Origin: Planctomycetota bacterium
GTDB taxonomy: Bacteria; Planctomycetota; UBA1135; GCA-002686595
Direction of reading: 5' to 3'
Assembly: GCA_016779205.1 (NCBI GenBank)
Contig: JADHOC010000012.1
Span: forward strand, 62,001 to 126,000
Length of the DNA stretch: 64,000 nt
Shown: positions 17,358-26,099 of the stretch, piece after piece
How the letters are laid out: each line of letters opens with the position of its first letter
Position numbering within the stretch: position 1 is the first letter of the stretch
The notes under the pieces: model-generated
Seen by the model: only the letters and a program-made list of their open reading frames with translations
What the model was told of the DNA's origin: nothing
Databases searched by the model: none
Position numbers and translations under genes: made by a program

Positions 17358-18620
17358 TCAGAATAGCACTCGCGTGCGGAGGGTCCCCTCGAGCCGGCGT
17401 AGCTCGGCCATCAGGCTCCGGGCCGCCTGGCGGTCGGCGGCCACGTCCGTGACCACGTAGCCCACGTCCCCCAGGGTCTGGAGGTACTGGGCGTCGATGT
17501 TGGCGGAGCTCCGGCCGATGACATCGGTGATCGCGCTCATGATGCCCGGGCGGTTCTCGTGGACGTGCAGGAGCCTGGCGTCCCCGGTGTGGGGCGGCAG
17601 CGACACCTCGGGGAAGTCCACCGCCGAGAGGGTCGAGCCGTCGTCGCTGTAGCGCAGGAGCTTCTCGGTCACCTCGCGCCCGATCCCCGCCTGGGCCTCC
17701 TCCGTGCTGCCCCCGATGTGGGGAGTGAGCAGCACGTTGTCGAGCCCTGCCAGGGGGGACTCGAACCGCTCGCCAGCGGCCTTCGGCTCACGGGGGAACA
17801 CGTCCACGGCGGCGCCCGCGATCCGGCCGCCCTCGAGCTCCGCCCGCAGGGCGTCGAGGTCCACCACCTGCCCCCGCGACGCGTTGATGAGCACGGCGCC
17901 GGGCTTCATGGACCGGAGCTCCCGCGCGCCCATCAGGTCGCGGGTCGCGGGCAGCTCCGGGACGTGGAGGGTGACGACGTCCGAGCGGCCGAGGAGGTCC
18001 TCGAGGCTGGCCGCGCTCTCCGCGTTGCCGAGCGTCAGCTTGGAGACCACGTCGTGGTAGAGGACGCGCATGCCGAGCATCTCCGCGAGCACGCCCACCT
18101 GGCTGCCGATGTGCCCGTACCCCACCACGCCCAGGGTCTTGCCCCGCGCCTCGTGGCTGCCCGTCGCGGACTTGAGCCACTCACCCCGGTGGCACGACAT
18201 GTTCTTCTGGGGGACGCCACGCAGGAGCATCACCGCCTCGGCGATGACGAGCTCCGCGACGCTGCGGGTGTTGGAGTACGGCGCGTTGAACACCGGGACG
18301 CCCCGGCGCCTCGCCGCGGCGGTATCGACCTGGTTGGTGCCGATGCAGTAGCAACCGACGGCCACCAGCTTGCGCGCGCCCTCGAGGGCCGCGGCGTCCA
18401 GCTGGGTCCGCGAGCGGATGCCGAGGAAGTGGACCCCCTCAAGCGCGCTCCTCAGCTCGTCGCCGGAGAGGGCGCCCCCGACCTCCTCGATCCGGGAGTA
18501 CCCGGCCCCGCGGAAGGCGTCGGCGGCGGACTGGCTGATCCCCTCCAGGAGGAGCACGCGGATCTCCGAGCGGGGGAAGGACGTCTCTCCGGGCCGCGGC
18601 GTCGTGGAAGCGTCTGTCAT
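17358..18620 (-). CDS. serA: D-3-phosphoglycerate dehydrogenase (ACT type)
   Basis: A 420-residue NAD-dependent dehydrogenase for the first step of serine synthesis. Seen are the Rossmann motif GVVGYGHIGSQVG, the substrate-binding SNTRSVAEL, NASRGQVVD (active-site Arg), and TPHIGGSTEEAQ (His/Glu pair). A C-terminal ACT domain covers about residues 345-420 (HVHENRPGIMSAIT). The length and layout match the E. coli-type enzyme, which is feedback-inhibited by serine. ATG at 18620 is chosen; a much longer open frame upstream lacks homology and overlaps the divergent gene. Confidence 0.95.
   Translation of the reverse strand: MTDASTTPRPGETSFPRSEIRVLLLEGISQSAADAFRGAGYSRIEEVGGALSGDELRSALEGVHFLGIRSRTQLDAAALEGARKLVAVGCYCIGTNQVDTAAARRRGVPVFNAPYSNTRSVAELVIAEAVMLLRGVPQKNMSCHRGEWLKSATGSHEARGKTLGVVGYGHIGSQVGVLAEMLGMRVLYHDVVSKLTLGNAESAASLEDLLGRSDVVTLHVPELPATRDLMGARELRSMKPGAVLINASRGQVVDLDALRAELEGGRIAGAAVDVFPREPKAAGERFESPLAGLDNVLLTPHIGGSTEEAQAGIGREVTEKLLRYSDDGSTLSAVDFPEVSLPPHTGDARLLHVHENRPGIMSAITDVIGRSSANIDAQYLQTLGDVGYVVTDVAADRQAARSLMAELRRLEGTLRTRVLF
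17360..17365 (-). promoter_or_regulatory. TATTCT element before the mutY GTG
   Basis: GCTATTCT overlaps the last codons of serA and stands seven bases before the mutY GTG. It fits the recurring spacing but could be coding coincidence. Confidence 0.28.
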
Positions 18621-18703
18621 GACGGGTGGAGGATGCCCCGCGCCCCCCCCGAAGTCCCCTGCGGATCGCGCGAATCCCGCCCCCCGCGACCAATCGGCGC
18701 GGC

Positions 18704-18709
18704 TAGATT
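18704..18709 (+). promoter_or_regulatory. TAGATT element 7 bases before ATG
   Basis: GGCTAGATT is followed by seven bases and the ATG at 18717. The upstream 90 bases are shared with the divergent serA start. Spacing suggests a leaderless transcript. Confidence 0.45.
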
Positions 18710-18716
18710 TAGATCC

Positions 18717-21245
18717 ATGGAGTCCGTCCCCAACCCCAGGGCCCGCGGCGCCAGGCTGCAGGGCCTGGCGGGCCTGCTGGGCCTCGGGCTGGGCGGCTTC
18801 CTCGCGCGGGCGCGCGCCCCGCTCTTCCCCGACATCCTCGACCTCTCTGGCCCCGACCCCTTCCGCGCCGCCGCCACCCGCGGCGCTGCGCTCGCGGCGG
18901 GGGCGCTGCTCCTCGTCGCCGCCGGGCCCCTCCCACGGCGCGCCCCGGGAGCGCTCCTCGCCGGAGCCGCCGCGGGGGTCGCGAGCGCGCTGTTCGACCC
19001 CGTGGGCGGCGGCCTCCTCGTGGGGACCGCGGCGCCGTGGGCCGTCGCTGTCCCCTGGCTCATCCTCGCGACGATCGTGGCGGCGATCTGCCGCGGCGGG
19101 CTCGCGCCATCCCTCCCGCATTCGCCACCCTCATCCCCGGAGGGGCCTGCGTCATGGGCCCTGTCCGGGGGCGTCCTGATCGCCTCCGCTGGCGTGGCCC
19201 TCGGCCTCGAGGGCCTCTCCCGCCTGGCCCTGCGGCTCGGGCTCGCCACGCGCGGGGAGGACACGCTCCTCGCCGCCGTCCTCGCCTCCCTGCTCGCCAT
19301 CGGGGGCCTGGTCTTCGGCCGCGCCACGGCCCGCGCCGGCGACCACCGGTGCCCTGCCCTCCTGCTGGGTGCCGGGGCCCTCGGCTTGGTGGCGCTGGCC
19401 CTCGCCGCCGGGATCGCCGAGCCCCTGGGCTTCAAGGCGCTCTGCGCCCGGGTCCACGCGGACGCCTCCCTCGCGGGGACGCCCCGGGTGGGCGCCTTCG
19501 TGGCGCTCGTCGTGCTCGTGCTCCCTGCCCTGGCCGCGGGAACCGCCATGCACCTCGCCCGACGGCCCGCCACCCTCGCCGCCATGATGCTGGGCGCGGC
19601 CCTCGGCATCTCCGCCGCCCCCGGGCTCCTGGAGGTCGCCCCCGTGGAGGTGCTGCGGGGCGACGACGCGGCCGGCTCCGCGGGGCTCGTGCGCCTCGGC
19701 GCCCTGATCGCGGGCGCCGGTGCCCTGCTGCATGCGGCGATCCAGCCCGCGGCCGGACGCGTGGGGCTCGCCGGGGTCAGCGTCGGGGTCATGGTCGGCT
19801 CGCTCCTGCTCCCCGTGAGCCCCGTCCCGGTCCTCGATCCCTGGGAGCGCTTCCCGGTCCAGCCCATCGCGCTGTTCGAGACCCCCGACGGCCAGTTCAC
19901 CGTGGAGCCCACCGGCGCTTCGCGGCGACGGGTCACCCTGGACCAGCGCGCGCTCAGCCCGAGGTCGCGGGAGCTCGCAGGAGAGGCGGCGCGCCTGCGC
20001 GCGTCCGTCGAGGCCGCCGGCGATGGGCCGGTCCGCCGGGTGCTCCTGGTGGGGCTCCTCACCCCCGAGCGTGCGCAGATCCTCGCGGCCCTGGGCGTGA
20101 CCCACGTGGACCGCACCGCCGGGTGGTGGCGCAGCATGCCCCTGGTGGAGGCGGTGCTCGGCCCGCCGGGCGCCGCCCTCGGCGGCGAGGTGCTCTCCCC
20201 CACCGAGGCGCGGCGCCGGGCCTCCCGTGGGGACCACGACCTGGTGCTCGCGGTCGCGAGCGGCGCCACCGGCCCCCTGCCCCCAGCCCTCGGACTGCGG
20301 GTCGGCGACGGCGCCACCCCCACCATCGCCTGGCGTCCGGCGGACCGACCGGCGGCCCACCTCCCGTGGTCCGACGTGCTCGTGCGCGCCACCGACGGGC
20401 TCCTCCGCCACTCGTTCGCGTGGGCCGACGGCGAGGTGAGCGGCACGCGGCGACCCACCGAGCCCATGGGGAGCCTCTCCTGGTGGCGCTGGATGCAGAC
20501 CCGACCCGACGCACGGGCCAGGGATGCCACGGGTCAGGCGGACGCTCGAATCGCGAGCTCCCCCACGGCGCGCGCCATCGACCGCGGCCTCGCCATGCAC
20601 GCCCTCAGCCAGGCCGCCAGCTCTCCCTTCGAGTCCGCGGTGGAGCGGATCGAGCTGGAGGGCGCGGCCTTCGACCAGTGGCGCGAGGCCGCCGTGGGCA
20701 ACCCCGCCCTCAGCCCCTTCGAGCGCGGGGTGATCGAGGGGGCGGTGCGGCTCCTCGTGGAGCGCCGGCTTATCCCCGAGCTCCTGCGCTTCGCCGTTCC
20801 GATCGCCGAGGCCCATCCTGGCTGGCCCGCCCTCGAGCTGGCCCTCACCCGCGCGGACCTTGAGGAGCTTGACCCCGAGGCCGCCCTGGCCCGGCTGGCG
20901 ACCCTCATCCAGGGGCCCGGCGGCACGGGGACGAGCGGCGGCCGTGGCCTCCGAACCGGGGATCGGGACACCGCGCTCCTGCTCGCCGCCACCCTGATGG
21001 ACCTCGACCGCCCCGCGGACGCCGCCGCCGCCCTCGGGCTCGTGGCCGAGGCCCGACCGGGGGATCTCGAGGTGGGGCTCCGCCGCGCGGACGCCCTGGT
21101 GGCCGCGGGCGACCCCGCCGGGCGGGAGCTCGCGGCCAGGCTCTTCGCCGACCACCCCGACCACGCGGAGTTGTTCGGCCTCGCACAGGGAATGCGCGGA
21201 ATGACCACCCTGGACCCTGATCCCGGCCCGGCGGATGGGCGATGA
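18717..21245 (+). CDS. Large polytopic membrane protein with C-terminal helical repeats
   Basis: This 842-residue protein begins with ten or more hydrophobic segments (about residues 15-375). A soluble region follows whose VRRVLLVGLLTPERAQILAALG stretch loosely recalls the spermidine-synthase-like module of fused MFS/spermidine synthases. The last 250 residues are Ala/Leu-rich helical repeats resembling TPR. I do not see the acidic residues of an active aminopropyltransferase, so the comparison is weak and no enzyme activity is assigned. It overlaps the next gene by 11 bases and is probably in one transcript with it and the TMTC-like gene. Confidence 0.85.
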   Translation: MESVPNPRARGARLQGLAGLLGLGLGGFLARARAPLFPDILDLSGPDPFRAAATRGAALAAGALLLVAAGPLPRRAPGALLAGAAAGVASALFDPVGGGLLVGTAAPWAVAVPWLILATIVAAICRGGLAPSLPHSPPSSPEGPASWALSGGVLIASAGVALGLEGLSRLALRLGLATRGEDTLLAAVLASLLAIGGLVFGRATARAGDHRCPALLLGAGALGLVALALAAGIAEPLGFKALCARVHADASLAGTPRVGAFVALVVLVLPALAAGTAMHLARRPATLAAMMLGAALGISAAPGLLEVAPVEVLRGDDAAGSAGLVRLGALIAGAGALLHAAIQPAAGRVGLAGVSVGVMVGSLLLPVSPVPVLDPWERFPVQPIALFETPDGQFTVEPTGASRRRVTLDQRALSPRSRELAGEAARLRASVEAAGDGPVRRVLLVGLLTPERAQILAALGVTHVDRTAGWWRSMPLVEAVLGPPGAALGGEVLSPTEARRRASRGDHDLVLAVASGATGPLPPALGLRVGDGATPTIAWRPADRPAAHLPWSDVLVRATDGLLRHSFAWADGEVSGTRRPTEPMGSLSWWRWMQTRPDARARDATGQADARIASSPTARAIDRGLAMHALSQAASSPFESAVERIELEGAAFDQWREAAVGNPALSPFERGVIEGAVRLLVERRLIPELLRFAVPIAEAHPGWPALELALTRADLEELDPEAALARLATLIQGPGGTGTSGGRGLRTGDRDTALLLAATLMDLDRPADAAAALGLVAEARPGDLEVGLRRADALVAAGDPAGRELAARLFADHPDHAELFGLAQGMRGMTTLDPDPGPADGR

Positions 21246-21804
21246 TGTCGGCGTGATCCCCCCGGTTCGATTCGCCGCCGCCGTGATCCTCGTCGGCCTC
21301 CTCGTGGCCGCCGCTCCGTCCGGCGTCACCACCTCCCAGGGGCTCCTCTCCAGGAGCGACGGCGGGGTGCTCGGGGTGGTGGTCCACCGCGAGGTGCGCG
21401 CCTTCGAGGCCCCGGGGGGCGGGGAGCTGTTCTTCACCACCGCTCGCGTGCGCGGCACGGATCTTGCCACCGGGGCCGAGGAGACCGTGGACGTGACCTT
21501 CCCTGGCGGATTCATCAGCGAGAGCCGCGGCGCCCACAGCTCCACGGCTCCGCCGGCCAACGCGACGCGGGTCGGCCGGCGCGTGCTCATGTTCCACCGG
21601 CGCGTGGAGGACATCGCGGAGGGCTTCAGCGGTGAGGTCCTCGTGGACGGAGGGGGCGGGCTGTTCTCGTGGTTCGAGAGTCGACGAGGGGAGACGATCG
21701 TGCAGGGGCGGGGCCCGGGCAGCGCCATCGCGCGCAACGTGCGCCTCGCGGACCTCCGCGGAGACGTGCGGGGCGCCCTTGGGCGGTCCGGTGAGGACCG
21801 CTGA
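21235..21804 (+). CDS. Small exported protein of unknown function
   Basis: A protein of 189 residues with an N-terminal hydrophobic signal (about residues 9-27, ending AAAPSG) and a beta-rich, Gly/Val/Arg-rich mature part (for example GVLGVVVHREVRAFEAP, then EDIAEGFSGEVLVDGGGG). I do not recognise a family. It may relate to LptA/LptC-like periplasmic beta proteins, because it has repeated short strands with VHREVRA and GRGPGSAIARNV, but this is only an impression. The ATG at 21235 overlaps the upstream membrane gene; a GTG at 21253 is an alternative. It sits between two membrane proteins. Confidence 0.75.
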   Translation: MGDDVGVIPPVRFAAAVILVGLLVAAAPSGVTTSQGLLSRSDGGVLGVVVHREVRAFEAPGGGELFFTTARVRGTDLATGAEETVDVTFPGGFISESRGAHSSTAPPANATRVGRRVLMFHRRVEDIAEGFSGEVLVDGGGGLFSWFESRRGETIVQGRGPGSAIARNVRLADLRGDVRGALGRSGEDR

Positions 21805-21819
21805 GCATTCAACCGACCC

Positions 21820-24636
21820 GTGATCAACGACACCCCGGACACCGGCCGCGCGCCCGCCGCGCTGACCCTCGCCCTCGCGCTGGCCCTGACCGCGTGTACG
21901 GTCGCGGCGTTCTCGCCGTCGCTGTGGGGTGAGTTCATCTACGACGACGTCCTGCTCGTGGGCGAGTCCCCCGCGACCCGGTCGATCCCCGCGGCGCTCG
22001 CCCACTGGATGGAGCCCTACTGGGCCTTCGACGACCCGGACGCCGCCTCCCAGCGCGGCCTCTGGCGCCCGATGACCTCCCTCGCCCTCGCCGTGGGTCG
22101 CGCCGCAGCCGACGGTGACCCCTTCGGCTTCCACCTCGTCTCGATCACCCTCCACCTGCTCGCGACCCTGGCCTGCTTTCGCCTCGCCGCGCGGCTCCTG
22201 GGCCGGGTGACAAGCTCTCCGGTCCGGGCCGAGTGGGGCGCGGCCGTCACGGCGCTGCTCTTCGCCCTGCACCCCGCCCAGGTGGAGGCGGTGGCCTGGA
22301 TCTCCGCCGTCAACGACCCCGCCTGGGGGCTCTTTGGCCTCCTCGCCCTCTGGCGCTACGACGCCGCGGCGAGCGCGGGGCGCCTGCCCGTGGCCGCCGC
22401 GGCCCTCACGCTCATCGCGCTCATGTGCAAGGAGACCGCGGTGGTGCTCCTGCCGGGGTTCCTCCTCCTCGACCTCGCCGCAGGCAGGCGCCTCGACGCG
22501 GTCAGGACCGTGGCGGTCAGCGCGCCGCTGGTCGCCTGGTACGTGGCCCGGATGATGGTCTTCGGGGGCGTCGACGCGGGCATCTTCCGGGAGCACGGAG
22601 ACTTCCAGCTGTCCGCGGGGCGGGCCCTGACCGTTCGCCTCGAGCTGCTCGGCGGGTTCCTGCAGAACACGCTCTGGCCGGCGGACCCCCGGGTCTTCCG
22701 CGCGGTACACCCCGTCCTCCCCGACGGCTCCCACGCCGTGGCCCTGGGCATCCTCTGGATCGCCGGCTGCGCGGGCGCGATCGCCCTCCTGTGGCGGCGC
22801 GGTCTGCGCGCCGCCGCCGCAGGCCTCCTGCTCCTCGTCGTCGTCGTGCTGCCGGTGGTGGCGACGCCAGCGAGGGCCGGCCTCTTCCCCCTCTCGGACC
22901 GCTACCTCTACCTCGGGATCTTCGGCGCGGCGCTCGCGGTGGCCGCGGCCCTGGTCCGGGCACGCTCCGTGCTGCCCCTGGTGGCCGCGGGGGTCGTGCT
23001 CCCCGCCGCGCTGGCCGCCGGCAGCTGGGCCCACCAGGACCGCTTCGGCGATGAGGTCCGCTTCCGGGTCGCCGGGGCCGAGGATGCGCCGGGGTCCCCC
23101 TACGTGCTCTGGGGCGCGGGCCGCGCCTACCTCGAGGAGTACCAGCGCACGGTCGACATCGAGGACCTCCAGCAGGCCTACCTCTACTTCCTCCGGTCCC
23201 TCAAGGGCGGGACCATCTACGGCGATGGGTCCTTCGTGGACGACGTGGCCCTCCCCGCCCCCCAGCGGATCGGTCGGCTCGAGCAGCTGATCGTCTCGTC
23301 CCAGGCCTCGGAGCGGCGCCCCGACCCCACCGTCATGTGGACCGCGGACGACCGCCTCCAGGCGACCCTGGGGCAGATCACGGTCATCACCTTCATCGAG
23401 GAGATCGGGCGCAGCCCCGACTACGAGTACCCGCTCACCATCGCCCTCGAGGCTCGCAAGCTCTGGCCGGAGGAGCCCCGGCTCGAGCTGACCATCGCCC
23501 AGCTCCACGAACGACGCGGCGAGACCGGGGCGGCCAAGGAGGCCATCAGCAAGGTGGTGCGCAAGCAGCCCACCAACACCGAGGCGCTGCTCATCCTGGC
23601 CCGGGTGCTGCAGCGTGAGGGTGACCTCAACGGGGCCCGCTCGACCCTCTCCCGGGCCGTGCAGCTGGACGGGACGGACGACGCCCTGCGGCTCGAGCTC
23701 GCCAGCGTCGCCCTCGCCAGCAAGCGCTACGACCTGGCCGAGCGTGAGCTGGACGCCGTGCTCACGAGCACCCAGCGGACGAACGTCCGGGCGCTGGTCC
23801 TGCGCGCGGCCCTCGCCACGCGTCGGGAGCTGCCGGTGGAGGCCATGGGCTGGCTCGACCGCGCGCTCGAGCTGGATCCAGAGAACGGCGCCGCCCAGAA
23901 GGAGCGCGGCCTCGCGGCCGTGAAGCTAGGGGACGTCGACGGCGCCCTCGACGCCTTCGCTCGCGCCTGCGAGCAGCTCCCCGACGACTTCGAGTGCCAC
24001 TACACCTTCGCCGCGCTCATGCTCCAGCAGCAGCCTGCCGCGGACGCCCCCGCGGCCACGGCGGCGGCCTGGGAGCGGGCGGTCGTGGACGCCATGGTGC
24101 GGGCCTACGTGCTCTCGCCCCGCACCGGCGAGGAGCAGCTCCTGCTCCAGCAGCAGATCGAGCCGTTCCTGCGCGGCGACCCGGACTCGGCGTTCAACCT
24201 CGCCATGACCCTGAACAAGCAGGGCCGGGGGGTCCTGGCGCTCTTCTGGCTCCAGCGGGTGGTGGAGTGGCGCGAGCGCTGGGCGCCCGCGGAGCGCGCG
24301 GAGAACCTCGTCCAGGCGTTCAACACGAGCGGCACGCTGTACCTCGAGGCGGGCAGGCCCGAGGAGGCGCTCGAGGCGTTCCGGAGCGCCGTGCTCTCGG
24401 ACCCCGGGGACTTCCGCGCGCGCTTCGAGCTGGGGGACCTCCTCTACAAGAAGGGCGACATGGCGGGGGCTGAGCCCCACCTGCGCCGCGCGCTCGAACT
24501 GTTCGACGACGCCGACATCGCGCCGGAGATGCGCGAGGCCATCCGCGGCACCCTCCAGAAGCGCCTCACCGCGCTCGAGGGTCGGCCCGCCCCTCTCCCT
24601 GCGAGAACGGGCGCCAATTCGCCGCGGGACGAGTAG
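21820..24636 (+). CDS. TMTC-like membrane protein with TPR domain
   Basis: A 938-residue protein, GTG start at 21820, 15 bases after the preceding stop. Residues 10 to about 400 hold some ten membrane segments with the family signature ALHPAQVEAVAWISAVND and, early, FIYDD, matching the GT-C-like N-terminal domain of TMTC/planctomycetal TPR membrane proteins. Residues about 540-920 are tetratricopeptide repeats (for example EALLILARVLQREGDLNGA). It may be a polyprenyl-sugar-dependent O-glycosyltransferase, an inference from family resemblance. It closes a three-gene unit. Confidence 0.88.
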   Translation: MINDTPDTGRAPAALTLALALALTACTVAAFSPSLWGEFIYDDVLLVGESPATRSIPAALAHWMEPYWAFDDPDAASQRGLWRPMTSLALAVGRAAADGDPFGFHLVSITLHLLATLACFRLAARLLGRVTSSPVRAEWGAAVTALLFALHPAQVEAVAWISAVNDPAWGLFGLLALWRYDAAASAGRLPVAAAALTLIALMCKETAVVLLPGFLLLDLAAGRRLDAVRTVAVSAPLVAWYVARMMVFGGVDAGIFREHGDFQLSAGRALTVRLELLGGFLQNTLWPADPRVFRAVHPVLPDGSHAVALGILWIAGCAGAIALLWRRGLRAAAAGLLLLVVVVLPVVATPARAGLFPLSDRYLYLGIFGAALAVAAALVRARSVLPLVAAGVVLPAALAAGSWAHQDRFGDEVRFRVAGAEDAPGSPYVLWGAGRAYLEEYQRTVDIEDLQQAYLYFLRSLKGGTIYGDGSFVDDVALPAPQRIGRLEQLIVSSQASERRPDPTVMWTADDRLQATLGQITVITFIEEIGRSPDYEYPLTIALEARKLWPEEPRLELTIAQLHERRGETGAAKEAISKVVRKQPTNTEALLILARVLQREGDLNGARSTLSRAVQLDGTDDALRLELASVALASKRYDLAERELDAVLTSTQRTNVRALVLRAALATRRELPVEAMGWLDRALELDPENGAAQKERGLAAVKLGDVDGALDAFARACEQLPDDFECHYTFAALMLQQQPAADAPAATAAAWERAVVDAMVRAYVLSPRTGEEQLLLQQQIEPFLRGDPDSAFNLAMTLNKQGRGVLALFWLQRVVEWRERWAPAERAENLVQAFNTSGTLYLEAGRPEEALEAFRSAVLSDPGDFRARFELGDLLYKKGDMAGAEPHLRRALELFDDADIAPEMREAIRGTLQKRLTALEGRPAPLPARTGANSPRDE

Positions 24637-24721
24637 CGGGCCCCGCCGGAGCGCGGCAACATCGGGGAGGTGCGGCGGCACGCCGCCTGACCCTTCCCGA
24701 GCGTTCCTGACCACGGTTCCC

Positions 24722-26008
24722 ATGCGTTTCGCCCTGCCCGTTTCCCTGCTCTTCGCCGGCGTCGCCGCAGCCCAGGGCTCCGACACCTGCTCCACGCCCC
24801 AGACCATCAACGGGGCCGGCCCGCACGTCTTCGACACCTTCGGTGCGACCACGGACGGACAGCCGGACCTGCTCTGCGACTTCTTCGGCAACCAGGACAT
24901 CTTCGACGACGTCTGGTTCGAGTGGACAGCCCAGGACACCGGGGAGCACGTGATCTCCCTGTGCGGCTCCACGGGTGACTCGAAGGCCGCCGTGTACACG
25001 GACGGATGCGCGGGGCTCATCCTCGCCTGCAACGACGACGCCTGCGGGCTGATCTCCGAGGTCAGGTTCGCGGCGGTCGCGGGCCAGACCTACGACATCC
25101 GCATCGGCAACTTCGCGGTCGGCGGCGGCTCCAACGGGTCCTTCACGGTCGTCCCGGACCTGCCCGCACAGAATCCGAGCAACGGTCACTTCTACCGCGT
25201 GGTCGACGGCAACCTCTCGTGGATCGACGCCCGCGCGGCGGCCGAGACCACCCTCTTCCAGGGCACGCCGGGCCACCTCGTCACCATCTCCGACCAGGCC
25301 GAGCTCGACTGGATCCTCAACAACCTGTCGCCCCAGCGGCCCTGGATCGGACTCTTCCACAACACCAACTCCCCGAACTACTCCGAGCCCGGCGGCGGCT
25401 GGGAGTGGGTGACCGGCGAGCCCACGACGTTCCTGAACTGGTTCCCCGGCGAACCCAACAACATCAGCGCCTCGGGCGGCCCCGAGGACTACGCGGAGAT
25501 GTTCGGGAACGGCCAGTGGAACGACGCCGAGCTGAACCACTCCTTCACCACCCAGTACATCATCGAGTGGGAGAGCGGCACCATCGGGACGACCTACTGC
25601 ACCTCGAACCCGAACTCCACCGGCGTCAACAGCAGCCTGAGCGCCGCGGGCTCCGTGGCGGTCTCGAACAACGACCTGACCCTCACCGCGGCGGACCTCC
25701 CCCCCTCCTCCTTCGGCTTCTTCCTCGCCAGCCAGACCCAGGGTTCCGTCGCGAACCCCGGCGGCAGCCAGGGCATCCTGTGCCTCGGCGGCGCCATTGG
25801 CCGCTTCGTCGGCCCCGGTGAGATCAAGAACAGCGGCGCGAACGGCGAGTTCAGCCTCGCCCTGGACCTCACCGCGCTCCCCTCGCCCACCGGCTTCGTC
25901 GTGGCCCTCCCGGGCCAGACGTGGAACTTCCAGGCCTGGCACCGGGACTCGGTGGGCGGCAGCGCTGTCTCCAACTTCACGGACGGACTCTCGACGACCC
26001 TGCAGTGA
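24722..26008 (+). CDS. Secreted C-type-lectin-like protein with shared C-terminal module
   Basis: A 428-residue exported protein with signal peptide (residues 1-18, cleavage after AAA). Residues about 19-145 form a beta domain seen in planctomycetal secreted proteins. Residues about 150-288 are a C-type lectin-like domain (HLVTISDQAELDWI, WIGLFH, a GEPNN ligand-type motif, WND) lacking the usual disulfide pattern. The last 135 residues (from TYCTSNPNS) are very similar to the C-terminus of the BNR protein at 35899-38655, including FGFFLASQTQG, NPGGS, LCLGG, GQTWNFQAWHRDSV and SNFTDG. A sugar-binding role is likely; the terminal module may serve export or surface attachment. Confidence 0.9.
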   Translation: MRFALPVSLLFAGVAAAQGSDTCSTPQTINGAGPHVFDTFGATTDGQPDLLCDFFGNQDIFDDVWFEWTAQDTGEHVISLCGSTGDSKAAVYTDGCAGLILACNDDACGLISEVRFAAVAGQTYDIRIGNFAVGGGSNGSFTVVPDLPAQNPSNGHFYRVVDGNLSWIDARAAAETTLFQGTPGHLVTISDQAELDWILNNLSPQRPWIGLFHNTNSPNYSEPGGGWEWVTGEPTTFLNWFPGEPNNISASGGPEDYAEMFGNGQWNDAELNHSFTTQYIIEWESGTIGTTYCTSNPNSTGVNSSLSAAGSVAVSNNDLTLTAADLPPSSFGFFLASQTQGSVANPGGSQGILCLGGAIGRFVGPGEIKNSGANGEFSLALDLTALPSPTGFVVALPGQTWNFQAWHRDSVGGSAVSNFTDGLSTTLQ

Positions 26009-26045
26009 GCCCCAGGGGAGCCGGCGCCTGACGTCGGAAGCTCCG

Positions 26046-26078
26046 GGAGGGGGCGGCGCCGCGCGCGCCGCCCCCTCC
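26046..26078. terminator. Strong bidirectional terminator hairpin
   Basis: A perfect 13-bp inverted repeat (GGAGGGGGCGGCG at 26046-26058 against 26066-26078) with a 7-base loop, followed on the plus strand by TT. It lies between the convergent lectin-like gene and the last gene of the arginine operon and can stop both. Confidence 0.8.
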
Positions 26079-26099
26079 TTCGTTCCACGGGCCCGGCGG

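Noticed and set aside
17559-18716. Upstream extension of the membrane protein gene at 18717
   Set aside because: The frame is open but runs antisense through serA; the protein-like sequence with membrane segments begins at the ATG at 18717, behind a promoter-like element.
19152-21938. 928-codon open frame on the minus strand
   Set aside because: Antisense to the large membrane protein gene and the small exported protein gene, low-complexity composition, no homology seen.
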